The notes: generated from the sequence alone by a model not told the origin. Positions 1 through 9,555 are shown, numbered from the stretch's first letter. The stretch: DNA of 64,000 nt from Bradyrhizobium sp. CB1717 (GCF_029714325.1 NZ_CP121666.1:9162501-9226500), one strand, 5' to 3'. A program made the numbers and translations.

Positions 1-638
1 AGCGCCCAGGCGACATATTGCAGCCAGACCGGCAGCACGCTGACGGGATAGTAGATGCAGGCAAGCGGCATGATCGCGAACATCAAGGTCCAGACGATGC
101 TCTCGGCGCCCAGACCGTGCCGCAGCACAAGGCCCGAGACGAAGATGCCGACCGACCAGCTGGTGAAGATCAGATTGCAGAAGAAGGCGATCAGCGGCAG
201 GCCGAGCGCGTAAACGTTGAAGTGAAACAGGAACAGCGCGAGCAGCGTCATCGGGACGATGCCGATGGCGAGCCGGATCAGGCTCATGACCGTCAGCGAC
301 AGCAGAAACTCGATGGGCTTCAGGGGGCTCATCATGAGGTTGCCGAGGTTGCGCGCCCACATCTCTTCCAGGAACGAGATGGAGAAGCCGAGCTGGCCGC
401 GGAAAAGGATGTCCCAGAGGATGACGGCGCCGATCAGCGTGCCGCCGGCCCGCGCGAAGAAGCTGGCGTTTTCCGCGATGTAGTACTGGATGAAGCCCCA
501 GGTGATGACCTGCAGCGCCGGCCAGTACAACAGCTCGAGCAGCCGCGGCCACGACGACAGCAGCAGGTACCAGTAGCGCAGGATCATCGCACCGATGCGG
601 TGGAGCGAGATGCCGCGGTGGAGGGAGAGCTCGGTCAT
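1..638 (-). CDS. ABC-2 type transporter permease (partial, C-terminus outside window)
   Basis: Reading the minus strand from the ATG at 638 gives an uninterrupted frame to the window edge, about 212 residues starting MTELSLHRG. It has several hydrophobic segments typical of ABC-2 permeases. It lies downstream of the ATPase gene on the same strand, 109 bases away. The gap is filled by a palindromic repeat, so the two probably form an exporter and are co-transcribed. The substrate cannot be told from sequence. The 3' end lies beyond position 1, so length and stop are unknown. Confidence 0.85.
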   Translation of the reverse strand, partial: MTELSLHRGISLHRIGAMILRYWYLLLSSWPRLLELLYWPALQVITWGFIQYYIAENASFFARAGGTLIGAVILWDILFRGQLGFSISFLEEMWARNLGNLMMSPLKPIEFLLSLTVMSLIRLAIGIVPMTLLALFLFHFNVYALGLPLIAFFCNLIFTSWSVGIFVSGLVLRHGLGAESIVWTLMFAIMPLACIYYPVSVLPVWLQYVAWA

Positions 639-650
639 GGCTGCACCGCG

Positions 651-734
651 TAGCCCGGATGGAGCGAAGCGAAATCCGGGAATCGCGCCACGAGCGACAG
701 GGGTCCCGGATTGCGCTTCGCTCCATCCGGGCTA
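651..734. repeat. Intergenic palindromic repeat, CCGGAT family, copy 1
   Basis: Two arms, 651-681 and 704-734, are close reverse complements. The outer ends read TAGCCCGGATGGAGCG and CGCTCCATCCGGGCTA. It sits inside the two-gene ABC operon, between ATPase and permease, and can form a long hairpin. A second copy is at 3916-4001. Confidence 0.85.
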
Positions 735-747
735 CGGTTCCGCATGC

Positions 748-1551
<804 letters not shown>

Positions 1552-1658
1552 GCTGGGCCGTTCTTCTGCTATTGCAGCTGATAGCGCAAGGCTTGTAATC
1601 GGGGTGGTTCCGCGAGCCCAGCGTTTGTGATCCAGAAAGCACCGCCACATTGGCTGAT

Positions 1659-2981
1659 ATGACCGAAATTGCCGCTTCCGACTTCCGCCACGCGCAGCGG
1701 CACATCCGCCTCGACACCATTCTGCGGCTGCGCTGGCTCGCGGTGCTGGGCCAGCTCGCTGCGATCTTCATCGTGGCGCAGGGGCTGGAGTTCAACGTCG
1801 AGATCGTTCCCTGTGTCAGCATCATCGCGCTGTCGGCCGCGCTCAATCTGGGCCTCCAGACCGCTGCAAATCCGATGCAGCGGCTGGAGCCGATGCAGGC
1901 GGCCGGCCTGCTGGCGCTCAACATCGTGGAGCTGGCGGGGCTGTTGTTCTTCACCGGCGGACTGCAGAACCCGTTCTCGTTCCTGTTTCTCGCACCCGTG
2001 CTGATCTCGGCGACGGCGCTGCCGGCCCGCTTCACCTTCGGCCTCGGCCTGCTCGCCGTCGCCTGCGCCTCGGTGCTGTTCTTCTTCCACCTGCCGCTGC
2101 CCTGGGACTCCGACGATCCCCTGGTGCTGCCGCCGATCTATCTCGTCGGCGTCTGGCTCTCGATCGTGCTCGCGATCGGCGTCACCAGCCTCTACTCGTT
2201 CCAGGTGACCGAGGAGGCGCGCAAGCTCGCGGACGCGCTGGCCGCGACTGAGCTGGTGCTGACGCGCGAGCAGCATCTGACCCAGCTCGACGGCCTCGCC
2301 GCCGCGGCCGCGCACGAGCTCGGCACGCCGCTCGCGACCATCTTCCTGATCTCGCGCGAGCTGGAAAAGACGGTGAAGGATCCGATCTTTGCCGCAGACC
2401 TGAAGACGCTGCGCGAGCAGACCCAGCGCTGCCGCGACATCCTCAGCAAGATCACCCAGCTCTCCTCCACCGGCGCACCGTTCGACCGCATGAAGCTGTC
2501 GGAGCTGATCGAGGAGGTGGTGGCCCCGCACCGCGATTTCGGCGTCGACATCAAGGTGCGGATCGCGGTGGCCGTGGTCGCCGAGCCGGTCGGCTCACGC
2601 AACCCGGCGATCCTCTACGGTGTCGGCAACATCGTCGAGAATGCAGTCGATTTCGCCCATACCACCGTCGAGGTGAACGCCTGGTGGAACAAGGACACGA
2701 TCGAGCTCCTGATCTCCGACGACGGCCCGGGCATTCCGCCTGACATCCTCAACCGGATCGGCGAGCCGTATTTGTCGCGGCGACGCGCCCAGGATGACGT
2801 CGGCGGCGAGCGGCGCGGCCTCGGCCTCGGCGTGTTCATCGCACGCACCCTGCTCGAGCGCACCGGCGCCAAGGTCTCGTTTACCAACCGGATCTTCCCG
2901 GAACACGGCGCGGTGGTGCACATCACGTGGCCCAGGCCGCGTTTTGAGGCTATCGAGACGCTCGAAGAAACAATAGGATAG
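1659..2981 (+). CDS. regS: RegB/PrrB/RegS-family redox sensor histidine kinase
   Basis: A 440-residue membrane kinase. The N-terminal half has about six hydrophobic segments and carries GGLQNPF, the GGxxNPF heptapeptide linked in RegB to ubiquinone sensing. The kinase part has the family-type H-box AAAAHELGTPLAT with the phospho-accepting His, then a Cys in QRCRDIL at the place of the redox-active Cys of RegB. The N-box is GNIVENAVDFA, and the G-boxes are DDGPGIPP and GLGLGVFIA. It pairs with regR 103 bases downstream and is divergent from the ABC ATPase gene. Start uncertain: TTG at 1650 would add three residues; neither start has a strong Shine-Dalgarno. In bradyrhizobia this pair controls nifA and redox-responsive genes (family knowledge). 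Confidence 0.93.
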   Translation: MTEIAASDFRHAQRHIRLDTILRLRWLAVLGQLAAIFIVAQGLEFNVEIVPCVSIIALSAALNLGLQTAANPMQRLEPMQAAGLLALNIVELAGLLFFTGGLQNPFSFLFLAPVLISATALPARFTFGLGLLAVACASVLFFFHLPLPWDSDDPLVLPPIYLVGVWLSIVLAIGVTSLYSFQVTEEARKLADALAATELVLTREQHLTQLDGLAAAAAHELGTPLATIFLISRELEKTVKDPIFAADLKTLREQTQRCRDILSKITQLSSTGAPFDRMKLSELIEEVVAPHRDFGVDIKVRIAVAVVAEPVGSRNPAILYGVGNIVENAVDFAHTTVEVNAWWNKDTIELLISDDGPGIPPDILNRIGEPYLSRRRAQDDVGGERRGLGLGVFIARTLLERTGAKVSFTNRIFPEHGAVVHITWPRPRFEAIETLEETIG

Positions 2982-2984
2982 ACC

Positions 2985-2999
2985 GCGACCTTGCGTCGC
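2985..2999 (+). promoter_or_regulatory. Candidate RegR box upstream of regR
   Basis: GCGACCTTGCGTCGC fits the minimal RegR-box consensus as I recall it (GNGRCRTTNNGNCGC) at every fixed position but one. It begins 3 bases after the regS stop codon and ends 86 bases before the regR start. Function as an autoregulatory site is inference. Confidence 0.4.
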
Positions 3000-3084
3000 A
3001 CAAATGGGCCGATCGACCATTGGCGGCCTTGGCACCGCCCGATTGCGAGGCCATATGTAAACGCGCTGGAGAGAGGACAACACC

Positions 3085-3639
3085 TTGAACGCCATCGCCG
3101 AACTGAATGAACAGGCCGACCGCTCGCTTCTCATCGTGGAGGACGACAAGCCGTTTCTGGAGCGCTTGTCGCGCGCGATGGAGACCCGCGGCTTTTCGGT
3201 GACGTCGTGCGACACGGTCTCGGACGGTCTCGCGCAGATCGGCAAGGCAGCACCCGCATTCGCGGTTGTCGACTTGCGGCTCGGTGACGGCAATGGTCTC
3301 GACGTGGTCTCGGCGCTGAAGAAGAAGCGCCCAGATGCACGCGCGATCGTGCTGACCGGCTATGGCAACATCGCCACCGCCGTGACCGCGGTGAAGATGG
3401 GCGCGATCGATTATCTCTCGAAGCCCGCGGATGCCGACGACGTCGTCGCCGCACTGCTCTCGACCAGCGCGGAAAAGTCCGAGCTGCCGACCAACCCGAT
3501 GTCCGCCGACCGCGTGCGCTGGGAGCACATCCAGCGCATCTACGAGATGTGCAACCGCAACGTCTCGGAAACGGCGCGGCGACTGAACATGCACCGGCGC
3601 ACGCTGCAGCGCATTCTGGCGAAGCGCGCGCCGCGGTAA
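3085..3639 (+). CDS. regR: RegA/PrrA/ActR-family response regulator RegR
   Basis: A 184-residue two-domain regulator. The receiver domain (about residues 13-125) has the acidic pair VEDD, the phospho-acceptor Asp in VVDLRLGDGNG, a Thr in VLTGYG and Lys in YLSKPAD. The C-terminal Fis-type helix-turn-helix is NVSETARRLNMHRRTLQRIL, nearly invariant in this family. The length matches RegA/ActR proteins. The start is TTG with AGAGG nine bases upstream. It is the expected partner of RegS just upstream. A possible RegR box lies in the gap, suggesting feedback. Confidence 0.95.
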   Translation: MNAIAELNEQADRSLLIVEDDKPFLERLSRAMETRGFSVTSCDTVSDGLAQIGKAAPAFAVVDLRLGDGNGLDVVSALKKKRPDARAIVLTGYGNIATAVTAVKMGAIDYLSKPADADDVVAALLSTSAEKSELPTNPMSADRVRWEHIQRIYEMCNRNVSETARRLNMHRRTLQRILAKRAPR

Positions 3640-3665
3640 TTTCGCGCTCTACACTCTTTCACCGT

Positions 3666-3770
3666 CACCCTGAGGTGGCCGCCTCTTCGGCGGCCCTCGA
3701 AGGGCGACGGCCCGGCTGCATCGGGGCCGTGCATCCTTCGAGGCTCGCTGCGCTCGCACCTCCAGCGACA
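3666..3770. repeat. Palindromic repeat with CCTCGAAGG / CCTTCGAGG arms
   Basis: Starts CCTGAGGTGGCC and contains CCTCGAAGGGCGACGG, followed about 30 bases later by CATCCTTCGAGG and then GCACCTCCAG. The arms are imperfect reverse complements. Only one copy is seen in the window. Confidence 0.55.
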
Positions 3771-3812
3771 ACGGCTTCGCCGTTGCGCGGGGATGAAGGG
3801 GACACAGGTCTC

Positions 3813-3907
3813 GTAGGGTGGGCAAAGGCGCACAGCGCCGTGCCCACCATTTCTCTCCGATCATGATCGACTGGTTTGGTGGGCACGCTACGCTTTGCCC
3901 ACCCTAC
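3813..3907. repeat. Palindromic repeat, GGGTGGGCAAAG family, copy 1
   Basis: Outer arms GTAGGGTGGGCAAAG (3813 on) and CTTTGCCCACCCTAC (ending 3907) are exact reverse complements. The inner arms contain GTGCCCACCA and TGGTGGGCAC. The same architecture recurs at 18728-18826 and 61577-61654. Confidence 0.85.
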
Positions 3908-3915
3908 GGCATTGC

Positions 3916-4001
3916 GTAGCCCGGATGGAGCGCAGCGTAATCCGGGATTCTCGCGACCGGCTGCACCTCTCCCGGATTGCGCTTCGCTTCATCCGGGCTA
4001 C
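3916..4001. repeat. Palindromic repeat, CCGGAT family, copy 2
   Basis: Outer arms GTAGCCCGGATGGAGCG and the near reverse complement ending CATCCGGGCTAC. Inner arms contain AATCCGGGA and TCCCGGATT. It resembles 651-734. Confidence 0.85.
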
Positions 4002-4010
4002 GAAGGCAGT

Positions 4011-4499
4011 CTATTCCCAGAAATCCGCGTGGCCCTGCGGATCGACCAGGCGGTTGATCCGCAAGGCCGCCGCCATCGCAAACCGCACCGTCATCTGCTT
4101 GCGCGTGGCGGCGGCGAGCTTGTGCTCGGGCGCCTCGCAATGCATGTGCGCGCCGTAGGCGTCGGCGATGATCAGGCCGGTGTCTTCGGGAAAGATCTCG
4201 CACGGCAGATCCTGCGTGAAGGCGAAGAACAGCCGGTCGCAATGGGCGCGGTATTCGTGCCATTTCTGGTCGGCGCGCAAATCCTCGACCGACGACTTGA
4301 TCTCGACGATCCAGATCTCGCCGCGCTCGTTCAGCGCCACCAGATCCGCACGCCGGCCCGACGGCAGCGGCAATTCGCTGATGCAGGTGAAGCCGAGCGA
4401 ACGTAACAGCCGCGCGGTGCCGCGCGCGATGGCCAGCGCCGTCTCGGACTGGCGGCGATCCGGCGGCGGCACGAGGGCGATGCGGGCGGTGTTGTCCAT
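4011..4499 (-). CDS. mmcB: MmcB-family DNA repair protein (putative endonuclease)
   Basis: A 162-residue protein with the pattern of the MmcB/DUF-type nuclease-like family of alphaproteobacteria. A restriction-endonuclease-like core is visible: GRRADLVALNERGEIWIVEIKSS, with Asp in ADLV and Glu-x-Lys in EIKSS, followed by DQKWHEYRAHCDRLFFAF. This is the PD-(D/E)XK layout. In Caulobacter the family is part of the LexA-controlled DNA damage response (family knowledge). The ATG at 4499 gives MDNTARI. It is convergent with regR and divergent from the trehalose-synthase-like gene. I see no clear LexA box nearby. Confidence 0.85.
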   Translation of the reverse strand: MDNTARIALVPPPDRRQSETALAIARGTARLLRSLGFTCISELPLPSGRRADLVALNERGEIWIVEIKSSVEDLRADQKWHEYRAHCDRLFFAFTQDLPCEIFPEDTGLIIADAYGAHMHCEAPEHKLAAATRKQMTVRFAMAAALRINRLVDPQGHADFWE

Positions 4500-4529
4500 G
4501 GCGGGAGGATAGCCGATTCCATTCTCAGT

Positions 4530-4574
4530 GTCGTCCCGGCCCCCGTGCGCAATTGCGCACTAGGCCGGGACGAC
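4530..4574. repeat. Palindromic repeat, GTCGTCCCGG...TGCGCAATTGCGCA family, copy 1
   Basis: Near-perfect palindrome centred on AATT. The right arm, from TTGCGCACTAGG to CCGGGACGAC, pairs with the left arm except for about five bases where the left reads CCCCCG. A perfect version is at 17104-17147. It lies between the divergent mmcB and GH13 genes. Confidence 0.85.
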
Positions 4575-4649
4575 ACTCGGGAACCTCCCCTTCCCCACGC
4601 ACTTATCACGAAGCCGCCGCACCTCGGCGGAACCACCGGCTGCTCGCGC

Positions 4650-6350
4650 ATGATCGACGATCTCTGGTACAAGAACGGCGTGATTTATTGCCTCTCCGTC
4701 GGCTCCTACATGGACTCCAACGGCGACGGTGTCGGCGACTTCAAGGGCCTCTTGCGCCGGCTCGATTATCTGCACGGGCTCGGCATCACCACGATCTGGC
4801 TGATGCCGTTCCAGACCTCGCCCGGCCGCGACGACGGCTACGACATCGCCGATTATTACAGCGTCGATTCCCGCTATGGCACGCTCGGCGATTTCGTCGA
4901 GTTCGCCCACGGCTGCAAACAGCGCGGCATCCGAATCATCATCGACCTCGTCGTCAACCACACCTCCGACCAGCATCACTGGTTCAAGGAGGCGCGGCGC
5001 GACAAGAGCTCGCCCTATCGCGACTGGTATGTCTGGTCCGACAAGAAGCCGGCCGGCGCCAACAAGGGCATGGTGTTTCCCGGCGTGCAGAAATCGACCT
5101 GGACGCGCGACAAGGAAGCCGGCGCGTATTACTTCCATCGCTTCTACGATTTCCAGCCCGATCTCAACACGTCGAATCCGCATGTGCAGGCCGAGATCCT
5201 CAAGATCATGGGCTTCTGGATCCAGCTCGGCGTCTCCGGCTTCCGCATGGACGCCGTGCCCTTCATCATCGCGACCAAGGGCGCGAAGGTGAAGAAGCCG
5301 GTCGAGCAATACGAGATGCTGCGCGCGTTCCGCGAATTCCTGCAATGGCGGCAGGGCGACGCGATCATCCTCGCCGAAGCCAATGTGCTGCCGAAAACCG
5401 ACATGGAATATTTCGGCCGCGATGCCGACCGCATGCACATGATGTTCAACTTCCACGTCAACCAGCATCTGTTCTACGCGCTGGCCTCGGCCGATTCGCG
5501 CCCGCTGGCGAAGGCGCTGAAGGCGACCAAGCCACGCCCCGCCTCGGCGCAATGGGGCCTGTTCCTGCGCAATCACGACGAGCTCGATCTGGGACGGCTG
5601 ACCAAGACGCAGCGCGACACGGTGTTCAAATGCTTCGGTCCCGACAAGGACATGCAGCTCTATGACCGCGGCATCCGCCGCCGCCTCGCGCCGATGCTGG
5701 GCGGCGACCGCCGGCGGCTCGAGCTCGCCTACAGCCTGATGTGCACGCTGCCGGGAACGCCTGTGATCCGTTACGGCGACGAGATCGCGATGGGCGACGA
5801 TCTCTCGCAGCCCGAGCGCAATTGCGCGCGCACGCCGATGCAATGGTCGACCGAGCCGCACGGCGGCTTCACCAAGAGCGACAAGCCGGCCTGCCCTGTC
5901 ATCGACGGGGGACCTTACGGCTTTCCGCACGTCAATGTCGCCAAGCAGCGGCGCGATCCCAACTCCATGCTGAACTGGACCGAGCGTATCGTCCGCATGC
6001 GGAAAGAAGTGCCGGAGGTCGGCTGGGGCGATTTCACTGTGATTCCTGTTCGCGATCCCGCCGTGTTCATCATGCGCTACGACTGGCGCAACAATTCCGT
6101 GCTGTTCGTGCACAATCTCGACGAGAAGCCGCGCGAAATCGCGTTCTCGGCGGGACTATCAGGCGAGACCGGCGCGCACCTCATCAATCTGCTCGCGGAA
6201 GACCACAGCCACGCCGACAAGCGCGGCCAGCACCGCGTCGTGCTGGAGCCCTATGGCTATCGCTGGTACCGCGTCGGCGGGCTGGATTATCTGCTGAAGC
6301 GAAGCGATATCGACGACGCGACGGTACGGGGGAAGAAGCGTCCGGGGTAG
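4650..6350 (+). CDS. Trehalose synthase-like GH13 alpha-amylase family enzyme
   Basis: A 566-residue GH13 protein. The four conserved regions are visible: DLVVNHTSDQHHWF, GFRMDAVPF with the nucleophile Asp, ILAEANVLP with the acid/base Glu, and FLRNHDELDL with the transition-state Asp. NHDELDL, GIRRRLAPMLGGDRRR and CARTPMQWS are typical of TreS (maltose alpha-D-glucosyltransferase, which interconverts maltose and trehalose). No maltokinase domain is fused. The ATG at 4650 (MIDDLWY) matches the usual start of the family; the open frame upstream is repeat sequence. It is convergent with an alpha-glucosidase-like gene. No signal peptide, so cytoplasmic. Another GH13 transglycosidase specificity is possible. 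Confidence 0.87.
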   Translation: MIDDLWYKNGVIYCLSVGSYMDSNGDGVGDFKGLLRRLDYLHGLGITTIWLMPFQTSPGRDDGYDIADYYSVDSRYGTLGDFVEFAHGCKQRGIRIIIDLVVNHTSDQHHWFKEARRDKSSPYRDWYVWSDKKPAGANKGMVFPGVQKSTWTRDKEAGAYYFHRFYDFQPDLNTSNPHVQAEILKIMGFWIQLGVSGFRMDAVPFIIATKGAKVKKPVEQYEMLRAFREFLQWRQGDAIILAEANVLPKTDMEYFGRDADRMHMMFNFHVNQHLFYALASADSRPLAKALKATKPRPASAQWGLFLRNHDELDLGRLTKTQRDTVFKCFGPDKDMQLYDRGIRRRLAPMLGGDRRRLELAYSLMCTLPGTPVIRYGDEIAMGDDLSQPERNCARTPMQWSTEPHGGFTKSDKPACPVIDGGPYGFPHVNVAKQRRDPNSMLNWTERIVRMRKEVPEVGWGDFTVIPVRDPAVFIMRYDWRNNSVLFVHNLDEKPREIAFSAGLSGETGAHLINLLAEDHSHADKRGQHRVVLEPYGYRWYRVGGLDYLLKRSDIDDATVRGKKRPG

Positions 6351-6387
6351 GTCGGGATGCCGTAGTTTGCTCCGCCGTTTCAACGAT

Positions 6388-6467
6388 CGTCATTGCGAGC
6401 GAAGCGAAGCAATCCAGAATCTTTCCGCAGAGGCAGTCTGGATTGCTTCGCTTCGCTCGCAATGACG
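6388..6467. repeat. Palindromic repeat, CATTGCGAGCG family, copy 1
   Basis: Arms CGTCATTGCGAGCGAAGCG...AATCCAGA and TCTGGATT...CGCTCGCAATGACG are reverse complements around a short loop. It lies between the two convergent GH13 genes, where a bidirectional hairpin could end or stabilise both transcripts. Other copies: 15555-15634, 18628-18714, 59775-59861. Confidence 0.9.
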
Positions 6468-6519
6468 AGGAGATAGCGGTGGCCACCTCCTCCACCATTC
6501 TCCCTGGCGAAAGCAACGG

Positions 6520-8121
6520 CTAGGTTGGTGACTGCACCACCACTCCCTCATTCCCGCGCAGATCCAGCACGCCTTCCAGCATCTCCCCCTCGCGATCCAG
6601 GAACGTCGACAACAATATCTCGCTGCCGAAGCGGATCGCGCTCGTCGTCACGGCGATCGGGTCGGGGCCGAGATTGAGCACCACGATCACCGCCCTGCCT
6701 TCTGCCACGCGGCGGTAGATCAGCAAGTCGCCTTGCGCCGCGATCGGATGATAATCGCCGGCAACCAGCGGCGGGCAATCCCTCCGCAACGCGATCAGGC
6801 GCTTGTAGAGGTTGAGGATCGAGCGCGGATCGGCTTCGAGATTGGCGACGTTCTCGCGGATATGATCCTCGGGCAGCGGCAGCCAGGGCCTCACTTCCGA
6901 AAAGCCGGCGAAGTTCGACGAGTCCCATTGCATCGGCGTGCGGCAACCGTCGCGCCCCACCCCGATGCCGGGCACGTTCTTCTCGAAGGGATCGCGCACG
7001 TCCTCCGGCGCGATCGCAAGCTGATGCATGCCGATCTCGTCGCCATAATAGAGCGTCGGCGTGCCGCGCAAGGTCAGCAGCAGCATGGCGGCGACGCGGG
7101 CCTGCTCGGGACCGACCCGGCTGGCCACGCGCGGGCGATCGTGATTGCCGAGCACCCAGTTCGGCCAGGCGCCCTTCGGCAGCGTCTTCTCGTAATCCTC
7201 GATGATCGTCTCGATCGAGCGCGCGCTCCAGAAGGTCGAGAGCAGCGCGAAATTGAACGGCATCTGCGCGCCGGTGAGGTCGTTGCCGTAATAGGCCATC
7301 AACCGGTGCAGCGGCAGATAGATCTCGCCGATCAGCACGCGGGCGCGATACGCATCGGTGACGCGTCGCATCTGCGCGATCACGTCATGCACCTCGTCCT
7401 GGTCGGTGGAATATTGCGTCAGGATCTTTTCGTTGGGCGGCCGGCCCTCGACGTAATGCGGGTTCGGCGGATTGTCGCGGAATTCGGCGTCCTTGATCAG
7501 GTGCCAGATCACGTCGACGCGAAAGCCGTCGACGCCCCTCTCCAGCCAGAACCGCATCACGTCGTAGATCGCTGCGCGGACATCGGGATTGCGCCAGTTG
7601 AGGTCCGGCTGCTGGGCCAGGAAGGCGTGGTAGTAATACTGCCCCGTGGTCTCGTCGAAAGCCCAGGCGCTGCCGCCGAACTCGGAGAGCCAGTTGTTCG
7701 GCGCACTGCCGTCCGGCTTCGGGTCGCGCCAGATGTACCAGTCGCGCCTGGAATTGTCGCGCGAGGCGCGGCTCTCGACGAACCAGGGATGCTGGTCCGA
7801 GGTGTGGTTGGGCACGAGGTCGAGGATCAGCTTCAGGCCGTTGTCATGGGCGGCCGCGAGCAGCGCGTCGAAATCCGCCATCGTGCCGAACAGCGGCTCG
7901 ATGCCGGTATAGTCAGAGATGTCGTAGCCGAAATCGGCCATCGGCGAGGGGAAGATCGGCGACAGCCAGATCGCGTCGACGCCGAGCGATTTCACATAAG
8001 GCAGCCGCTTCAGGATGCCGGCGAGGTCGCCGACGCCGTCACCGTCTGAGTCCTGAAAGGAGCGCGGATAGATCTGATAGAAGATGCCGTCGCGCCACCA
8101 ATTGTCGTCGCTCTGAGCCAA
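6520..8121 (-). CDS. GH13 alpha-glucosidase / oligo-1,6-glucosidase-like enzyme
   Basis: A 533-residue GH13 hydrolase. Conserved regions are DLVPNHTSDQHPWF, GFRVDVIWHL (nucleophile Asp), VLIGEIYLP (acid/base Glu) and VLGNHDRPR. The early block FGYDISDYTGIEPLFG and the DVRDPFEKN/CRTPMQWDSS segments are typical of bacterial alpha-glucosidases. I chose the TTG at 8121 (encoding MAQSDDNWW) because GGGGGAC lies 4-6 bases upstream. The open frame extends to 8286, but that part has no family similarity. No signal peptide, so it probably cleaves imported oligosaccharides in the cytoplasm. Substrate linkage cannot be set from sequence alone. Confidence 0.87.
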   Translation of the reverse strand: MAQSDDNWWRDGIFYQIYPRSFQDSDGDGVGDLAGILKRLPYVKSLGVDAIWLSPIFPSPMADFGYDISDYTGIEPLFGTMADFDALLAAAHDNGLKLILDLVPNHTSDQHPWFVESRASRDNSRRDWYIWRDPKPDGSAPNNWLSEFGGSAWAFDETTGQYYYHAFLAQQPDLNWRNPDVRAAIYDVMRFWLERGVDGFRVDVIWHLIKDAEFRDNPPNPHYVEGRPPNEKILTQYSTDQDEVHDVIAQMRRVTDAYRARVLIGEIYLPLHRLMAYYGNDLTGAQMPFNFALLSTFWSARSIETIIEDYEKTLPKGAWPNWVLGNHDRPRVASRVGPEQARVAAMLLLTLRGTPTLYYGDEIGMHQLAIAPEDVRDPFEKNVPGIGVGRDGCRTPMQWDSSNFAGFSEVRPWLPLPEDHIRENVANLEADPRSILNLYKRLIALRRDCPPLVAGDYHPIAAQGDLLIYRRVAEGRAVIVVLNLGPDPIAVTTSAIRFGSEILLSTFLDREGEMLEGVLDLRGNEGVVVQSPT

Positions 8122-8377
8122 GATCGTCCCCCGAATGTACTTCGCGCGGACAGCAACGCCGGATCGCGCCAACGGTTCACGAGAAGGGGCAGACGAACAA
8201 GGCTTTGGGACGGCGATGTGGCGCCTGCAGCGCGGCAGGCCGTCGTCTGACGCCGCAGGCCCAGGGTTCCCCGGGAAACGCCGCAATTTCGCGCCAGTTG
8301 CGCCTGCGTTCCGGCCTCAACCTACCGCGATGCCAGTGGAACCTTGGTTCCGAGGGACGAAACCACTGGAGGGACCC

Positions 8378-9496
8378 ATGAGGTCACGCATCACACTGTG
8401 CTCGCTCGCCTTCGCTCTCGCCACCCTGCCATTCTCGGCCGGAACCTCTCCTGCCTTCGCCAAGCCGACCGTCGAGGTCGCCTTCGTGCTCGATACCACG
8501 GGATCGATGGCCCGCCTGATCGAGGGCGCCAAGCGAAAGATCTGGTCGATCGCCACGACGATCGTCGACTCCAATCCGGACGCCGATATCCGCATGGGCC
8601 TCGTCGCCTATCGCGACATCGGTGACGATTACGTGACGTCGAAGATCGAGCTGACCCGCGACATCCAGGATCTGTACGCCAATCTCCTGGAGTTGAAGGC
8701 GCGCGGCGGCGGCGACTGGCCCGAAAGCGTCAACGAGGCGCTCGATGTTGCCGTCAACAAGCTGCAATGGACGACGGGCAGCGACGTCAGGCACATCGTG
8801 TTTCTGGTTGGCGATGCGCCGCCGCACATGGACTACGCGCAGGACACCAAATATCCGACGACGCTCGCGGTCGCCAAGCAGAAGGACATCATCGTCAATG
8901 CTGTGCTCGCCGGCGATGCCCGCGACACCGAGCGGGTGTGGCGCAACATCGCGCAGATCGGCAACGGCCGTTTCATCCCGATTCCGCAGGACGGCGGGCA
9001 GGTCGTCATCATCGAGACTCCGTACGACCAGGACATCATCATCCTGCAGCAGCAGCTCAACGGCACGGTGATCCCCTATGGCCCGCGCGAGCGGCAGAAG
9101 CATACCGAGCTGAAGATGCGGCAGTCGGCCGGCGTGGCGGCATCTGCACCCTCAACGGCCGCCGACATGGCGAGCTATATCGGCAAGCGATCCGCATCGA
9201 CCGCGGAAGCCGTGACCGGCGGCGGCGATCTCGTCGCCGATGCCGCCAAGGGCAGGACAAGCGTTACCGCGGTCGCTGAGGCCGACCTGCCCGAAAATCT
9301 GCGCGCGATGAAACCCGAGCAGCGTGAGGCCGAGGTATCCAAGCAGATCGAGCAGCGCAAGGCGCTGAACGAGAAGCTCGCTGCGCTGGTCACCAAGCGT
9401 GACAAGTACATCGCCGATCAGGCGGCGAAGTCACCGAAGACGTCGTCCTTCGACGGGGTCGTGCAGGAGACGTTGAAGGCGCAGATCAAGCGGTAA
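8378..9496 (+). CDS. Secreted von Willebrand factor A (VWA) domain protein
   Basis: A 372-residue protein. The N-terminus (MRSRITLCSLAFALATLPFS, then a Pro-Ala-Phe-Ala-type cleavage site) is a signal peptide. A VWA domain follows from about residue 30, with the metal-binding motif DTTGSM and later VFLVGDAPPHMDY. The C-terminal 120 residues are charged and helical (EVSKQIEQRKALNEKLAALV), possibly a coiled coil. GGAGGGA lies 5 bases before the ATG, fixing the start; the open frame begins earlier at 8135, but that stretch is the divergent promoter region. A periplasmic or surface binding or assembly role is inferred; no partner is visible. Confidence 0.85.
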   Translation: MRSRITLCSLAFALATLPFSAGTSPAFAKPTVEVAFVLDTTGSMARLIEGAKRKIWSIATTIVDSNPDADIRMGLVAYRDIGDDYVTSKIELTRDIQDLYANLLELKARGGGDWPESVNEALDVAVNKLQWTTGSDVRHIVFLVGDAPPHMDYAQDTKYPTTLAVAKQKDIIVNAVLAGDARDTERVWRNIAQIGNGRFIPIPQDGGQVVIIETPYDQDIIILQQQLNGTVIPYGPRERQKHTELKMRQSAGVAASAPSTAADMASYIGKRSASTAEAVTGGGDLVADAAKGRTSVTAVAEADLPENLRAMKPEQREAEVSKQIEQRKALNEKLAALVTKRDKYIADQAAKSPKTSSFDGVVQETLKAQIKR

Positions 9497-9504
9497 CAGC
9501 GGCG

Positions 9505-9555
9505 CCCCGGGGACGTCTGCCGTTCCCCCGGGGACGGTCTGCCGTTCCCCCGGGG
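9505..9555. repeat. Short GC-rich tandem repeat
   Basis: Two units of 21 and 22 bases (CCCCGGGGACGTCTGCCGTTC and CCCCGGGGACGGTCTGCCGTTC, the first lacking one G) and then CCCCGGGG. It starts 8 bases after the VWA stop and ends about 55 bases before the next gene. Confidence 0.85.

Larger units (their letters stand above)
3640..4010. other. Intergenic region made almost wholly of palindromic repeats
   Basis: No convincing gene lies in these 371 bases between regR and the convergent mmcB. The region holds, in order, a CCTCGAAGG/CCTTCGAGG type repeat (about 3666-3770), a GGGTGGGCAAAG-family repeat (3813-3907) and a CCGGAT-family repeat (3916-4001). All could form hairpins between the two convergent transcripts. 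Confidence 0.7.

Noticed and set aside
18..653. Plus-strand open frame at the window start
   Set aside because: It is antisense to the ABC-2 permease, whose minus-strand reading gives a coherent hydrophobic protein.
1552..1658. RegR box in front of regS
   Set aside because: No match to the consensus was found in the divergent region between the ABC and regS genes.
1569..2531. Minus-strand open frame across regS
   Set aside because: Antisense shadow of regS with Arg/Glu/Gln/His-rich translation and no domain.
3640..4010. Possible CRISPR array
   Set aside because: The repeats are different palindromic families without regular spacers and no cas gene is nearby.
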